NCBI GenBank assembly: GCA_003254905.1
Contig: QANU01073304.1
Location: 85,293 to 149,292 of the forward strand
DNA length: 64,000 nt
Direction: 5' to 3'
Source: Nissolia schottii
Lineage: Eukaryota > Streptophyta > Magnoliopsida > Fabales > Fabaceae
Shown: positions 22,966 to 34,978 of the stretch, piece after piece
Layout: each line of letters opens with the position of its first letter
Numbering within the stretch: the first letter of the stretch is position 1
The notes under the pieces: generated by a model
The model's input: only the letters and a program-made list of their open reading frames with translations
Database searches by the model: none
Told to the model about the DNA's origin: nothing
Program-made: the position numbers and the translations under genes

Positions 22966-23544
22966 ATGCTCAATTTCTCTACTGCTTCATCTCAAGTTAA
23001 CAATGACAAGCTCCCTGCTTCATCCAAGGGAAAGAAATGCACATTTTGTGGATTCCGTGGCCATACAGTAGATGAGTGTTACAAGAAACATGGATACCCT
23101 GCTGGTTACAAATTTAAATCCACCAATAAACGAGTCAATGCAGTCACCACTGATGCCATTGCTGGCTCTGCTGTTACCACTGCTGAGAATAAACCTGTTA
23201 ATTCTGTTCAATTTGGATTCACTGCTGAGCAATATCAGAGTCTCTTGGCATTAATTCAGAAGCCTGGCTCGGTTGCTTCTTCTTCAACTCAGCTTAATCT
23301 TGCAAATAATGGTGCATCTTCAGGGAGATCAGTTTCTGTGCCTGGGATTCTTGACTTAGGGGCCATTGATCATATATGTTGTTCCATGGATTTTTATAGT
23401 TCTTACAGAATTATTGATCCTCCTATCAATATTTCTTTGCCTAATGGACAATCTCTAGTCTCACATATTGCTGGCACAATTATCTTTAATGGTGGATTTG
23501 TCTCACCATTGTCATCTATATCCCTGATTTTGCCTTCAATTTGA
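22966..23544 (+). pseudogene. Copia gag zinc knuckle and protease, broken
   Basis: The block carries a CCHC zinc knuckle (CTFCGFRGHTVDEC, spacing C-X2-C-X4-H-X4-C) of the nucleocapsid. Further on is the aspartic protease motif ILDLGAIDHI. Copia proteases usually have D-S/T-GA, so the Leu after the catalytic Asp is abnormal. The reading stops at 23542 and homology resumes in another frame. Confidence 0.85.
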
Positions 23545-24800
23545 TAGCCATCACCAAATTTTGCCTTAATAATGATTGCATACATAGAGTTTGTTTTGAC
23601 TCTTGTGCAATTCAGGATTGTCACAGCTTGGAGGAGATTGGACTTGCTAATGTGGAGCATGGCCTCTATATTCTGAAGGAATCTGTTACTTGTAATCTGC
23701 TTCCATCAATTTCTCATTCTGTAAATTTTGCTCAACAATCTGTTTTTGATTTGTGGCATTTTCGCCTTGGTCATGTACCTAGAGACAAATTAAAGATAAT
23801 GCATACACAATTTGACTCTATTTCTACTGCTGTTAAAAGTTCTGTTTGTGATATCTGTTATCTAGCCAAGCAAAAAGCATTGCCATATGCTCTCAGTGCT
23901 TCATAGTCATCTAGTGTTTTTGATTTGCTCCATGTTGATATATTTGGTCCACTTCCAGAGCCATCTCTGCAGGGACGTAAGTATTTTCTCATTTTGGTAA
24001 ATGATCATAACAGGCATGTATGGCTTTATCTGTTAAAGGCAAAATCTGAAGCTCCTATGGCTCTGCAGGCCTGTGTAGTTATGGTTGAATCTCAATTTGG
24101 CAAGTTAGTTAAGAAGATTAGAAGTGATAATGGCCCTGAGTTTGCTTTGAAGGAATTTTTCTCTGCCAAAGGCATTGTTCATCAACTATCTTGTGTAGAG
24201 ACTCCATAGCAATATGCTATTGTAGAAAGAAAGCACCAGCACTTGTTGAATGTCACTAGAGCCTTGTTATTTCAAGCCAATCGGTCCTTTGTAGTTTAGC
24301 ATGCAGCCTTTCTCATCAATAGAATCCCATCTGCTGCACTTTAGGATAAGTCTCCTCACTCACTTTTATTCAATAAGGATCCTGACCTAACCGTCCTTTA
24401 GTGTTTGGTTGCCTTGCCTATGCCAATTCTCTTTATAGGAACAGAACTAAGCTTGACCCAAGGGCCAGAAAATGCATTTTTCTTGGCTACAGATTTGGGG
24501 TTAAGGGATTTGTCTTGTATGACATTAACAGCAGAGAAATATTCATGAGTAGGAATGTGCATTTCTATGAGTTTCTTTCCCTACCCTATCCCAGCAGAAC
24601 AAAATGCTGATTTTGTTTTTCCTGATCTCTCTCACTACACACCCTGCCTAGATACAGACTGCATCCTTTCTCACACTTCTTCCCCTCACTCCAGCACAAC
24701 TGATCCTGCTCTTACCCCTGATGTACCACCTACTCAGCAGGCTTCTTCAGTCCCTCAACCTAGAAGATCATCTAGACTCAAAACAGCACCTCCCTATTTG
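23545..24800 (+). pseudogene. Copia integrase, broken
   Basis: Homology covers the pre-integrase zinc-binding region (LWHFRLGHVPRDKL ... CDICYLAKQKALPY). It continues into the catalytic core with its three acidic positions: LLHVDIFGPL, IRSDNGPEF and AIVERKHQH. Stops occur at about 23904, 24207, 24297 and 24341, with a frameshift near 24390. The C-terminal region continues to PRRSSRLKTAPPYL before a stop at 24800. Confidence 0.85.
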
Positions 24801-24898
24801 TAGGACTACCACTGCAATTTGCTAAAAATTCTGCAGCTTCCTCCTCAGCATCCACCAAAACTCCCTATCCCCTTCACTCTGTCAAATCCTATGACATT

Positions 24899-26388
24899 TT
24901 GTCTCCTGCTCATAGAAAATTTGCTCTTACCATTTCTACTATTTCTGAGCCAAGTTCTTATGCTCAGGCTGTGAAACATGCCTGCTGGAGAGATGCCGTG
25001 GCTGTTGAGATTGCAGCCTTGGAGCAGAATCACACTTGGAAATTGGTTAACCTTCCTCTTGGAAAGCATCCTATAGGTTGCAAATGGGTCTATAAGGTCA
25101 AATTGAAGGCTGATGGTAGCATTGAGAGGTATAAGGCTCGTTTGGTTTCTAAAGGATATAATCAAATACACGGTGTGGATTACATGAATACTTTTAGCCT
25201 TGCGGCAAAAATGTCCATTGTCAGGTTGCTCTTGGCTTTGACATCTATCATGAAGTGGTATCTACATCAACTTGATGTTAACAATGCCTTCTTACATGGT
25301 GACCTTCATGAGGAAGTTTACATGCAATTGCCTCAAGGTTTTCCTGCATCTAGTCCTAATAAGGCCTGTTTACTGCAGAAATCACTATATGGCCATAAGC
25401 AAGCTAGTAGGCAATGGTTTTCAAAATTTTCCAATGCCCTTACCTCTTGTGGTTATCTCCAATCACATTCAGATCACTCTCTTTTCATTAAAACTACTTC
25501 CACATCATTCACACCCTTATTGGTCTATGTTGATGACATTCTCCTTGCTAGCAACAACATGGTGGCAATTCAGGAAATGACGACTTTCTTAAATGATGCT
25601 TTCAAAATCAAAGACCTTGGTGTGGCTTAAGTATTTCTTGGGATTGGAAATTGCTAGGAACTCATCGTGAATATCCTTATCTCAAAGGAAATATGCATTG
25701 GAAATTCTTCAAGATGCCTCTCTTGTTGCTTGTAAACCAATCACAACTCCTATGGACAATTCACAACGATTGTCTAAGGATGCAGGGGATCCTCTTACTG
25801 ATTTCTCTGCATATCGCAGACTTATAGGCCGTCTCATCTCTCTAACCACTACTAGGCCTGACATTTCATATGCTATGAATCAATTGGCCCAATTCATGGC
25901 TGCCCCTACTTCCATACACTACCAAGCTGCTATGAGAGTTCTTCGTTATGTCAAAGAAGAACCGGGGCTCGGTTTGTTCTTTCCAAGTGACTCTCCATTG
26001 CAGCTGCATGCTTATGCAGATGCAGACTGGGCAGGTTGCCCTGATACACAACACCGCTTCTGGTTTCTGTGTTTTCTTGGGAAAATCACTCATTAGTTGG
26101 AAATCAAAGAAGCAAAATGTTGTTTCTCGCTTGTCCTGTGAAACCTAATACATGGCCTTGGCTGTGACATCGTGCGAAATTCAGTGGTTGTCATTTCTGT
26201 TAGCTGAATTAGCCATGAAACCAACAACACCAGCAACCATATTTTGTGACAATCAATCACCTCTCCAGATAGCTCATAATCTTGCGTTTCAGGAGCGAAT
26301 GAAGCATATTGAAATTGATTGCCATTTTGTTTGCGAGAAACTTCAATCCGTGCTCATTCACTTGCTACCTATCTCATCTAAGTTGTAG
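24899..26388 (+). pseudogene. Copia reverse transcriptase and RNase H, broken
   Basis: The reverse transcriptase frame contains CKWVYKVKLKADGSIERYKA, LDVNNAFLHGDLHEEVYM and the catalytic YVDDILLA. It is disrupted at 25630 after KDLGVA and resumes by 25698 to 26096. RNase H carries the YADADWAGC motif, a frameshift near 26050, a stop before MALAV at about 26147, and the end CDNQSPLQIAHN and KHIEIDCHFVCEKL. The downstream tail runs up to the 3' LTR. Confidence 0.9.
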
Positions 26389-26503
26389 CTTGCTAATATC
26401 TTTACCAAGCCTCTTGGCCCAATGTCCTTCAAAGACATTGTTTCCAATCTTGGCCTTCACAACTTGTTCAAAACTGTTTGGGATGGCCATGATTGTGGGG
26501 CGG

Positions 26504-26733
26504 TATTAGATGATAATCATCCAAAGTTATTGGATGATGGTTAGTGTTGTAGCAAGTTAGTTAGATAGGTAGTTATGTTAGTTTGGTAGTTATGGTTGTT
26601 AACTTGTTAGTTATAGCATTGCTTGCAGCACAAGCAACCTCATTGTATCTATATATGGGCTCATGCCTTCAATCAATAGAGACTAAGTTTAGTTTTCATC
26701 ATTTTTCTCTTCTCTCACACTAAATTTCTATCA
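26504..26733 (+). repeat. 3' LTR of the Copia element
   Basis: It is 230 bp, preceded by a purine-rich tract, and followed by the second TCGCC target copy at 26734-26738. Confidence 0.9.
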
Positions 26734-27751
26734 TCGCCAACCTCGGCTTTTCCCTGATTCTGCTTTCCAAGCTTCTAAGAGGCTTTGTTTCAAGATCCCG
26801 CACAAACCCGACTCGGTCCTTGCCTTCTTCAGGAATTGGGGTTTCTTTCACTCACAGCTTCACAGCATCATCTAAAGGAACCATGGTTGCTCTCTTGCCA
26901 ACCCCACGATAGGGTTTTGCCAAAGTTCCAATTTTTACTCTCCAAAGGCGCTTCCGTCTGTGACATTGTCTCCATAGTCACCAAGGCCCCTCTCATTCTT
27001 GCGTTCAAGCCTGAACGACAATATAATCCCATCATACGAATTGATCCATAGGTACTTGCAATCTGATAAAAACACAATCACTTCTTTGATTGCCATCAGA
27101 ATGGCATCAAGTTTTAGGATTAGGAGATGTAATGTCAGTTTTTTGATTGGGTGTGGAGTCAGTGATTCAAATATTGCCGGGTTGCCTCACATACGCCCCA
27201 TTATTCTGTTCTCAACTACTAGGTTGCTCCAGGTGGTGGAGAAAGTAAAAGGGTTTGGATTTAGTCCTTCAAAATCGGGTTTTGATGTGGCATTGCAAGC
27301 CAAATGTGGCATAAGTGAATCTAAATGGGATGAGAAAGTTAGAGTCTTTAAGAAGTGGGGTTGGTCCGATAAACACATTCTTGAAGCTTTTAGGAGGCAG
27401 CCTCACTGTATGTTAACATCATGTGATAAGATAAATGCGGTCATGAGTTTTTGGGTGAATCAGTTGGGTTGGGATTCTCTGGCTCTTGTCAAAGGGGCCA
27501 CAATTTTTGGACTCAGTTTGGAGAATAGGATCATACCAAGGGCTTTTGTTGTCCGGTATCTACTTGCAAAAGGTTTGATGAACAAGAAAGCTAGCATACT
27601 TGCACCATTTTTGCTCCATGAGGATGCGTTCCTACAAAGGTTTGTGATGTGTTTTAGTGAGGAGGAAACATATCTGCTATTAAAGCTATATCAGGATAAA
27701 ATGAGTCCTCGAGATAACAGGGCCAGTGGTTGCATTGCATCCAACAGTTAA
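26734..27751 (+). pseudogene. mTERF: mTERF copy 2, 3' fragment (after Copia insertion)
   Basis: Homology to the intact mTERF resumes immediately after the insertion and continues to the C-terminus (stop 27749-27751). The first part is spread over different frames. FFRNWGFFHSQL is in one frame, the block around PWLLSC and VLPKFQFLLSKGAS (26785-27051) in another, and the long open tail from 26999 in a third. There are therefore at least two frameshifts. The 250-residue tail keeps mTERF motifs such as INAVMSFWVNQLGWDSLALV and AKGL. Joining both sides across the TCGCC duplication restores the alignment (…YLIA / NLGF…), so the element entered an existing coding sequence. A short protein from the tail cannot be excluded but would lack a transit peptide. 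Confidence 0.85.
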
Positions 27752-28830
27752 GAGACTTTTAACATATGACTTAAAGAGTACATATTTTGTTTATTTCAAA
27801 CTATGTTTCTTCATCGGTTCCTGTTACTTGCCATCTTGTCCTGCTGCTCTCTTAGCCTGAACTACTGCCGATTTTATCGAATTGTTTCATTTTCTCACTT
27901 GGAACCTATGGTGATATCATGGAGATGGTGGTATGTGATGTGGCCTTACTTAAGTAGTTAATTTGTGACTCAAAATTCATGTAAATCATCCTTATTATTT
28001 TACTTTAGCAGATTGAGATAATTGTCTTGTTCAAACTAACATGCAGATATGAGTGCTCTTTTGCTTCTTGTTATCCAAGTTTTAGTATTCACTGCTTTAT
28101 CGGTAATTACCTGACGTGTACAGGCAATCTGGCTAGTTTTGCAAGCAATATTGATTGACCTTCCTTATTTGTTTGTTTCATCCCATACGGTATGTTTTAT
28201 TTTTATATTATTGAGTGCGTTCATGTGACAAGTTATCAGGAAATACAGTATTGGCAAGTTGCTTGAATTGTTTACTGTTTTGCCTGATGTTCTTTGGGAG
28301 CAAAACATGAGTCAAATTTGGCGATTCAGTTTCAGAGAAGGCAGAATTGATTGAATATATGAAATCATTGTCTAGTAAATTTGAGTTGTTTTAGTTCATA
28401 ATTTTCATGTTTAAGCTTTTATCCCATCTTTTCTTCAAAACTTGCCAAGAGGAGAAACATTTTTTGTTAATGATTTGGAGAAGTGGATTACTCTGCAGGC
28501 TTAATATGGTATAATAATATTGTTGGTTTATATTCACGTCATCTTGTTATCAAATATTTCATGATAACTTGACATTGTAGTCTAGCATTATTTCTGTTTT
28601 TTTATTGGTTCATACGGTCTTGCAGTACTTTAGTGATCAACTTGTGAGTCATGTTATATGATTGTGTTTTTCAAACTCAGATGCATATTGGATTGCTACT
28701 TTTTATCTCATTTCTGATCAATACTTTGATTTCAGTTTGTATGCTTTAGTATACACTGCTTCATTGGTGTACATAGTTGTTATGTAGATAGATACATTTT
28801 GCTTAATGTTGCAAGCAATGTATTTTCATG
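27752..28830. other. 3' flank of mTERF copy 2
   Basis: Noncoding. About 600 bases align loosely with the region after the intact mTERF, showing that the duplication included 3' flanking DNA. Confidence 0.45.
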
Positions 28831-28834
28831 GTAG

Positions 28835-29185
28835 ACAAGATAGTATGAGTAGACAGACTAAACATTATAGGATTAGGAATAAATGCATTAGAGAAAAAGT
28901 TGGGGTAGTATCTATTGTAAAAAGGATGATACAATCTCGTCTTAGGTGTTTTGAGCATGTGTGGAGATAGCCTATTGATACTTCAGTAAGGAGAGTCTAT
29001 TAGATGGAATGTGGTTCAACAGCTAGAGGTAGAGAGTGACTTAAAAAAAATTATAGGTAAAACTATTGAAAGAGATTTAGATTTTAATGGTTTGAATGTA
29101 CATATGAGTTATGGCAAGACACTACTGTCTGATCAATGTAGCCGACCTCATCTAGTGGGATAGGGCTTAGTTGTTGTTGCAAACA
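28835..29185 (+). mobile_element. LINE (non-LTR retrotransposon) 3' remnant
   Basis: A conceptual reading with several stops gives KCIREKVGVVSIVKRMIQSR, LRCFEHVWR, PIDTSVRRVY, STARGRE and, in another frame, IGKTIERDLDFNGLNVHM. These words match the conserved C-terminal tail of plant L1-type polyproteins (the HV-RRP... and GRGRP-KT-GE region), known from memory. Only this tail is recognisable. It is dead. Confidence 0.75.
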
Positions 29186-30708
29186 ACTTATCCTCCTTTG
29201 CTGCAATTGAGTTAGTCTTTTGAGTACATTATTATGAAAGGGATTTTAATAGGGTTGTAAGTTATGAATCTTGAGGATCTGTCTTGATGCATAATCTCAA
29301 AATGGATAGGATTGGCTTGTTGCTCAAAATTTCAAACATATTTTTGCCTACTGAGCTTGGATGTGACGGAGATATTGGTGAAGATAGGAAAACTCCTTTC
29401 TTGGGAAAATATCAAGGTCCCTTTCATTTTTTTATGACTAAGTTTGAGTTATATGCTGTGCAGTTGTTTATATGTGGTAAATATCTGGTGTGAACATGTG
29501 ATAGTTGGTCTTTATGAAAAGGTAAATTCATGAGGCATGAAGGGATATTAACTTAAACTTGTTCAGGATTATGGTGTTCAAGTTTAAAAGTAGTGCTATT
29601 ATGATATTCTTTTGGAAGCTTGTTACTTGTTAGCTCCATTTTAGTGTTTGTGACTTTGAAAAGGAGTCTCTAAAGAAGAGTTTTGCCTATGAGAACCTTT
29701 GTTATTGAAGTGACAAGATGAAAGGCTAAATCTCTATTTGTAGCAAGGTGATGGATATGGGGCAAAGTTGATTTACAATTTTTTTTTTCATTGGAGAAAG
29801 ATAATAGGAAACTAAGGGAATGTTAAGTTGTGTTTGGACAAAATTATAGAAGCCATGAGGAAGGTACACGCCTCTTTGTTCTTTTCTTTTTGTGCATTTA
29901 GGATCTTTATTACTCCTCGCGCCGGCGAGAACTCGCCATTGTTGTTGACGCTGATCAAGAAGAAACGCCCCTTTGCAACCGCCTCACCACCTTCTTATAC
30001 ATGTTCTTTGCCTTCGCCTGTGGAGTAACACCGTCGAGAACATGTCAATTTTGAAATGAAAAAAAGAAAAAAAAATCATATGCTTTGCCAAACCATTAAA
30101 CTTGAAAGACAAGTAAATGATGTTCTTGAGTCATGGCCAGGTGCACTACACACCAAACTCTACTTGGAGCATAGCAGACATCGCCAAATGCTTTATACCG
30201 TACATTTTGTTTTGGTCCAGATACAAACTCTATCTTGAGTCATTAGTTTGTGTTAACGGATACTTTAGAAGGAAACGAGATTACCGGGAACATCCTTGGA
30301 GGGAGCAATCTGATTCCTATGTGCAAGATGATGGCTGTCAATATTTTCAGGTCCTGATTGGGTCTTAGGACGAGTCCAGATGTATTGGACTCTAATTTAG
30401 CCCGTAACAGTTTGCTTCAACGGAAAACTAGTGATGCCAAAGTGAATAGGATTTAGAGCTATATTTAAGAAGTCAGTACCAAAATCGTCTTGAAGCTGGA
30501 CAAACTTTCTTCCTAAGGCCATTTAATGCACGGTTGTTACATTTCACCTAAGTCCCACTAACACATGATGGTGACTTCTAAGGCGAGGATGGAAAAAATC
30601 ATAATGTCTTTCGAACAGATGATGCAAGATGGGACTCGTTAGATGATTATAGTTTCTTTTTCACCTGCACAGGATATTTTTCCTTTATCTAACAACTATA
30701 TCACTCTA
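29186..30708. other. Intergenic DNA
   Basis: No gene recognised. The short frames at 29284, 29828, 30056 and 30117 show no family motif. A GC-rich patch at 29910-30030 may be repeat-derived. Confidence 0.35.
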
Positions 30709-30738
30709 ACTAGTATAATTACCTGTGCGATGCACAGA
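30709..30738 (-). mobile_element. Helitron-like 3' terminus
   Basis: On the minus strand the order is hairpin CTGTGCATCGCACAG (30737-30723), nine bases, then CTAG (30713-30710) followed by T. Helitron 3' ends have a GC-rich hairpin about 10-12 bases before CTRR and insert between A and T. No matching 5' TC end was located to the right, so the element's extent is unknown. Confidence 0.5.
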
Positions 30739-33510
30739 AATGTTGAAAAATTTAGGGTTAAACTAGGTTTAAAATGTGGTCAAATTGATTTATGGTTTGA
30801 ATTGGTTTAACCATGTTAGACCGGTTTAACAATTGGTAAAATTTGGTTTGACCATATTTAACTAAATTATGATGTTCACTTAATTTTTGTCTGTCACGTC
30901 ATCTTTTGACGATCCAACTTAATATTAAGAACTAAAATAAAAAAAATTATCGAGGACCCAAACAAAAGAAAATATTTAATAGGATGCAAAATCAAAATCC
31001 ATGATTTATAAAGGGACAAAAACTTATTTAACCAAAAATTTAATACAAAATATAAATATATGTATATATATATATATAGAGAGAGAGAGAGAATAAGTTT
31101 GATATAAACCTTGTAAAAATGTTTGAGAACATCTGTTCAAATTAATAGTAGTGGATTAAATTTATGTACATTTTTTTTGAGTGACCTTTATGTTTCTCAT
31201 TCCATACTCCTTGCTTTTCATTTTCATCCATCTCTTAACATTCCTACTCTTTTTTTTGGCCTCGTACAAATATTTAAACTTCTATCTCATCTTCATAAGT
31301 TCATAACGATTGTGTATAACATTTTGTGTTCCATACAAATTATTTAACATTCATGTTAAGATGGCTTCCTTCATGTTTCGAAGCTTCACATCCATATCCC
31401 GTTTGGCCATCACAAGTAAGCATTATTTTCTTTTAGATTTGGTTTTGTTCCAAATCAATTTTCTAACAGCAAAATGTCAAGTTTCAAAACTTCTACGTTT
31501 TACTGTATTTTTTTGGAAAAAATATACTATTATAGGATCTTGATGCTCAATACTCATTAATTTCAGTTGGCATTCCTATAATGCATACTTAAATTAGTAA
31601 GCGAGTTATTTGAGGTTAAAAGAAGCTTACTCATTTTATTAAACAAAGGTGAAGTGCCTTTTTTTATTTAAGCTTATAGAATTTGGCAGTACCCGTACAT
31701 TGTTCACATTTTCCTTACATGCCTTCACCAATAATTTACTAACATGAGAATCAAATATGATGAAAGGCACACTACCGAGTGGGATGAAATCAAAATAATT
31801 TGTTCAAACAAATAACCAAATTGCATTTATAAAACCAATATCAATAACATCCCTATGTCAAAATCATTAATGAGACTATTCTACTTGACTTGCACCCTCG
31901 TCACATTTCTTATCTGATCATGTAAATTAATAGATATAATAGAAGGCATCCATATCTCCATATAATCAAGTCCTTGAAAGATTATTATGAAGTTTAGCTT
32001 AAGGTTTCTTCCATCAGCCTCTTGCAATTGAAATAAAAAAATACTTAAATTAATAATTTTGATATCTTAACAGTATAAAACTTTTGACATATCATTGTCA
32101 ATTGACATAACATGATAACTAAAAAAATGTAAGGTTGCAAGTAAAAGAAAATAATTATGAGTATGAGGTTCAATGATCTGTATAAATGAGGTGACTACCC
32201 TTAATTGATCTTCATTAACGAAAAACAATATTTATTGACATTGCCATGCTTACCATGCTAAATGATGACATGATTTAAACTGTTCATGCATTGTAGAGTG
32301 CAATAAGATAGAATAATATTAGATTTTTTAAAATGTGTTTGGAAACGTATAAATTCTATATAAAGTTTATGTGCAGTGAATCCTGTCTTGTTATATCACC
32401 ATCTAAAAAAGATCAAAACTTTAAGAAAAATATAAAGGAAAAAAATGTTTTACCAAGAGTAAAATAGCTTGAGAAGGTAAAGAAATCGATGAACCTCCAC
32501 GCATCATCAGCCACAAAAATACAAGCAGAAGCATAAATTAGATATAACATAGAAATGCCAAAAACAAATAGAGAGTAAGAAGAAGATGAAGAAGGTCTTG
32601 AATAGAAAAAGAGTGTAAAAGAAGGAGAGTTATGGAGATCAATGGAAATGAAGTGTAAGTGTGTACGGGGAAGTGAAAATATTGGCGAGAAGTGGAAGAG
32701 TTAATGGGGATGGCGGGATGAAGTATTAAAAATTGTGCAGCTAGATTAATAAGCTAAAAGCAAAAAAAAGTTAATTTTTGAATTAACTGAGATTAGAGAA
32801 AATTGCAGAGTAATGAGAAAGAATTATTTGGGAAGCCATGAGTTGTATTCAAGGCAAAATGGATGCATGTAAAATAATAATTATTTAAAAGTTTAAGAAA
32901 GAGTTAATGTGATACTTTAAAATATATCAAAATAAATTCAAAATCAAAATAAAAAATTGCATAATTGGTGTATCAACGAGCTGAAGAAGTTATACCAATA
33001 TGAAAAGACAATATAAATTAAGAGAAATTATTTTTATAAATAAATTAATGAGGTTAAATGGTGTTGAATTGGTCTTGGAGAATGAAATCTGGACTGCATT
33101 GGTCTTGATAAAAGAACCATATTTAAATGGAATTGAATAAATATACAACTTTTTGTTATAAATTGATGAAATTGTGTAATCGACAATTACTTTTAATATT
33201 TTATTTAATGTAATCATATTTTCCATTTTATATTTAATTGCTTTCATTTGATTTGATTTTGTTTTTTTAATTAAAAAATGTAAAAATATGACACATAAGA
33301 TACATTTAAAAATTAAATCAACTTTATATATTATATAAGATAAAATACGAAAAAACTCTCATCATTAATTCTTTTATAGACACGACATTCAATAACTTAA
33401 AAAAGAAAGTGTTTATTTGCTTGAATCAAAGTAATACTGAAAATACCTTATTAAGCCTTAGATTCTACCGGGAAATATATGGGTGGGTTATATTCGAAAA
33501 TTCTTCAAGA
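30739..33510. other. AT-rich DNA with TA/GA microsatellite
   Basis: A (TA)n(GA)n run lies at about 31063-31093. Near 30755-30870, GGTTTAA-type words recur. No gene is recognised; open frames at 31123, 31310 and 32990 (minus) lack resemblance. Confidence 0.35.
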
Positions 33511-33658
33511 GTAAAACAATGAAAAAATCTCGTTCCTATAATAAATTAATTGTAAAAATGTTCTTAAAATGAACTATTTTCATTATAAATGAACTATTTC
33601 AAGAATAACTTTACAATTGATTTATCATAGAAACATAATTTTTTTCATTGTTTTATTT
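33511..33658. repeat. Foldback element with ~70-bp arms
   Basis: The left arm (from GTAAAACAATGAAAAAAT) is the imperfect reverse complement of the right arm (ending TTTTTTCATTGTTTTATT). The centre pairs through AAATGAACTATTT and its near-complement. It is a MITE-like hairpin. I could not define a target duplication. Confidence 0.65.
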
Positions 33659-34930
33659 TTAAAAAATTTCCATTATATTGACATCTACCTACCACATTAG
33701 CAAATTATCTAAAATTCATCAATTATAGGCCATGACCCTTCATCTTAGGCAATATTTCTTTCCCTGTAAATGTCATCTTTCATCTGCATCAGTCAAAGTG
33801 TTATGGGTCTCCAACTAAAATGTACCCAAAAGTGGAAGGAGTTCCCTTTTCATCAGTACCATGTGGTTCGGGTTACTAATTTTTCACAATAGCCTGACAT
33901 AATGAGCTACAAAATCAGAACTAGACTTTGAAAAGTCAAGTCATATTATTTGACTATCGAACCATAATTTTGTTTATTTAAATTGTGACATCATCTAGTC
34001 ATAATGTTGATGTATGATTTAAATTGAGTCATATACTATTTAAAGTTAATCTAATAACATGTATGATCATTGTAAAAAAAATTAAAATAAAAATATATTC
34101 TTGTTTTGTCATGTGTTATATTTTTAGCACATTGCCTAAAAATTCCTTTGACAAGTCAAGTCATCTTTACCTTTATATAAAGGTTTTGGAACGTTTTAAC
34201 TACTTTTAATTATATTTTCATCTTTTCAAACACACCCTTGTATAAATTATTTCTTGCTCTCTCATTTTTTTTTTGTTATCTAAATGTCTTTTTGTTTTTC
34301 ACTATTTACCTCTAGTACGTGTTTGCACAACCACTATTCCATGTTCTTAACGAGTTAATTAACTTCCATAGTTAATTATAACTTCCATAAAAGATTATGT
34401 TCAAAATCACTAACCATCATAAAAGTGAAAAACAATTTTTTGCCATTTTATTTTTACAATTTCGTCTTATATTCTGATCTTTATTAATATTTTAAAATAA
34501 AAACATGGCTTGACATGCACATAATGTCTGTTAAGCCACTAGTATTTGATAAAGGGTCAAAGGAGTTTAACTGTCCACTTAGTCACATTTTTTTAGGTTA
34601 TTAAAACTTTATTATGGTTACCTATTATCCCTCCACCCCTTTTGTCATTATTTTCAAATTTTTAAATGTTCGTCTTTACATCAGCCTTCAACTGCTCGAT
34701 CTCATATTTGGATCTTCTAAAGGACAAAATGAGAGATTTTATCATTGTAATGACTCATACGTTCAGTGACCTTAAAACATAGGATATAATGTCTAAATAA
34801 CCCATAGTGGACCTTCGTAATAAAAAAAAAGTTGACTTTGGACCCAATAGCAGCGCAATGGTGCCAAGCTCCACCAACACTAGCACAATTGCGGTGTGTG
34901 AGCGCAATATCGCTCAATGCTGACTTCAAA
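33659..34930. other. AT-rich intergenic DNA
   Basis: No gene recognised. Confidence 0.35.
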
Positions 34931-34978
34931 GTCCCACATCGATTATGTTTGGTGACGGTGCTATCCTTCACCTATAAC
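34931..34978 (+). promoter_or_regulatory. snRNA-type upstream element plus TATA-like motif (candidate)
   Basis: GTCCCACATCG at 34931-34941 equals the plant snRNA upstream sequence element consensus (RTCCCACATCG). A TATAACTA lies 31 bases downstream of it. This approximates the Pol II snRNA promoter layout. The sequence after 35000 does not resemble U1, U2, U4 or U5 as I know them, and the motif also occurs in plant repeats. Confidence 0.3.

Larger units (their letters stand above)
21882..26733 (+). mobile_element. Ty1/Copia retrotransposon, complete but inactive
   Basis: The element is 4,852 bp long. The 5' LTR is 21882-22115 and the 3' LTR 26504-26733. Both start TATTAGATGATA and end TTTCTATCA. 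TCGCC is duplicated at 21877-21881 and 26734-26738. A primer-binding site matching initiator Met tRNA (TGGTATCA, then divergent) follows the 5' LTR at 22116. A purine-rich tract (TGTGGGGCGG) precedes the 3' LTR. Domain order is gag, protease, integrase, reverse transcriptase, RNase H, the Copia order. By hand I count about eight substitutions and two indels between the LTRs, so the insertion is not recent. Many stops and frameshifts disable it. Confidence 0.95.
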
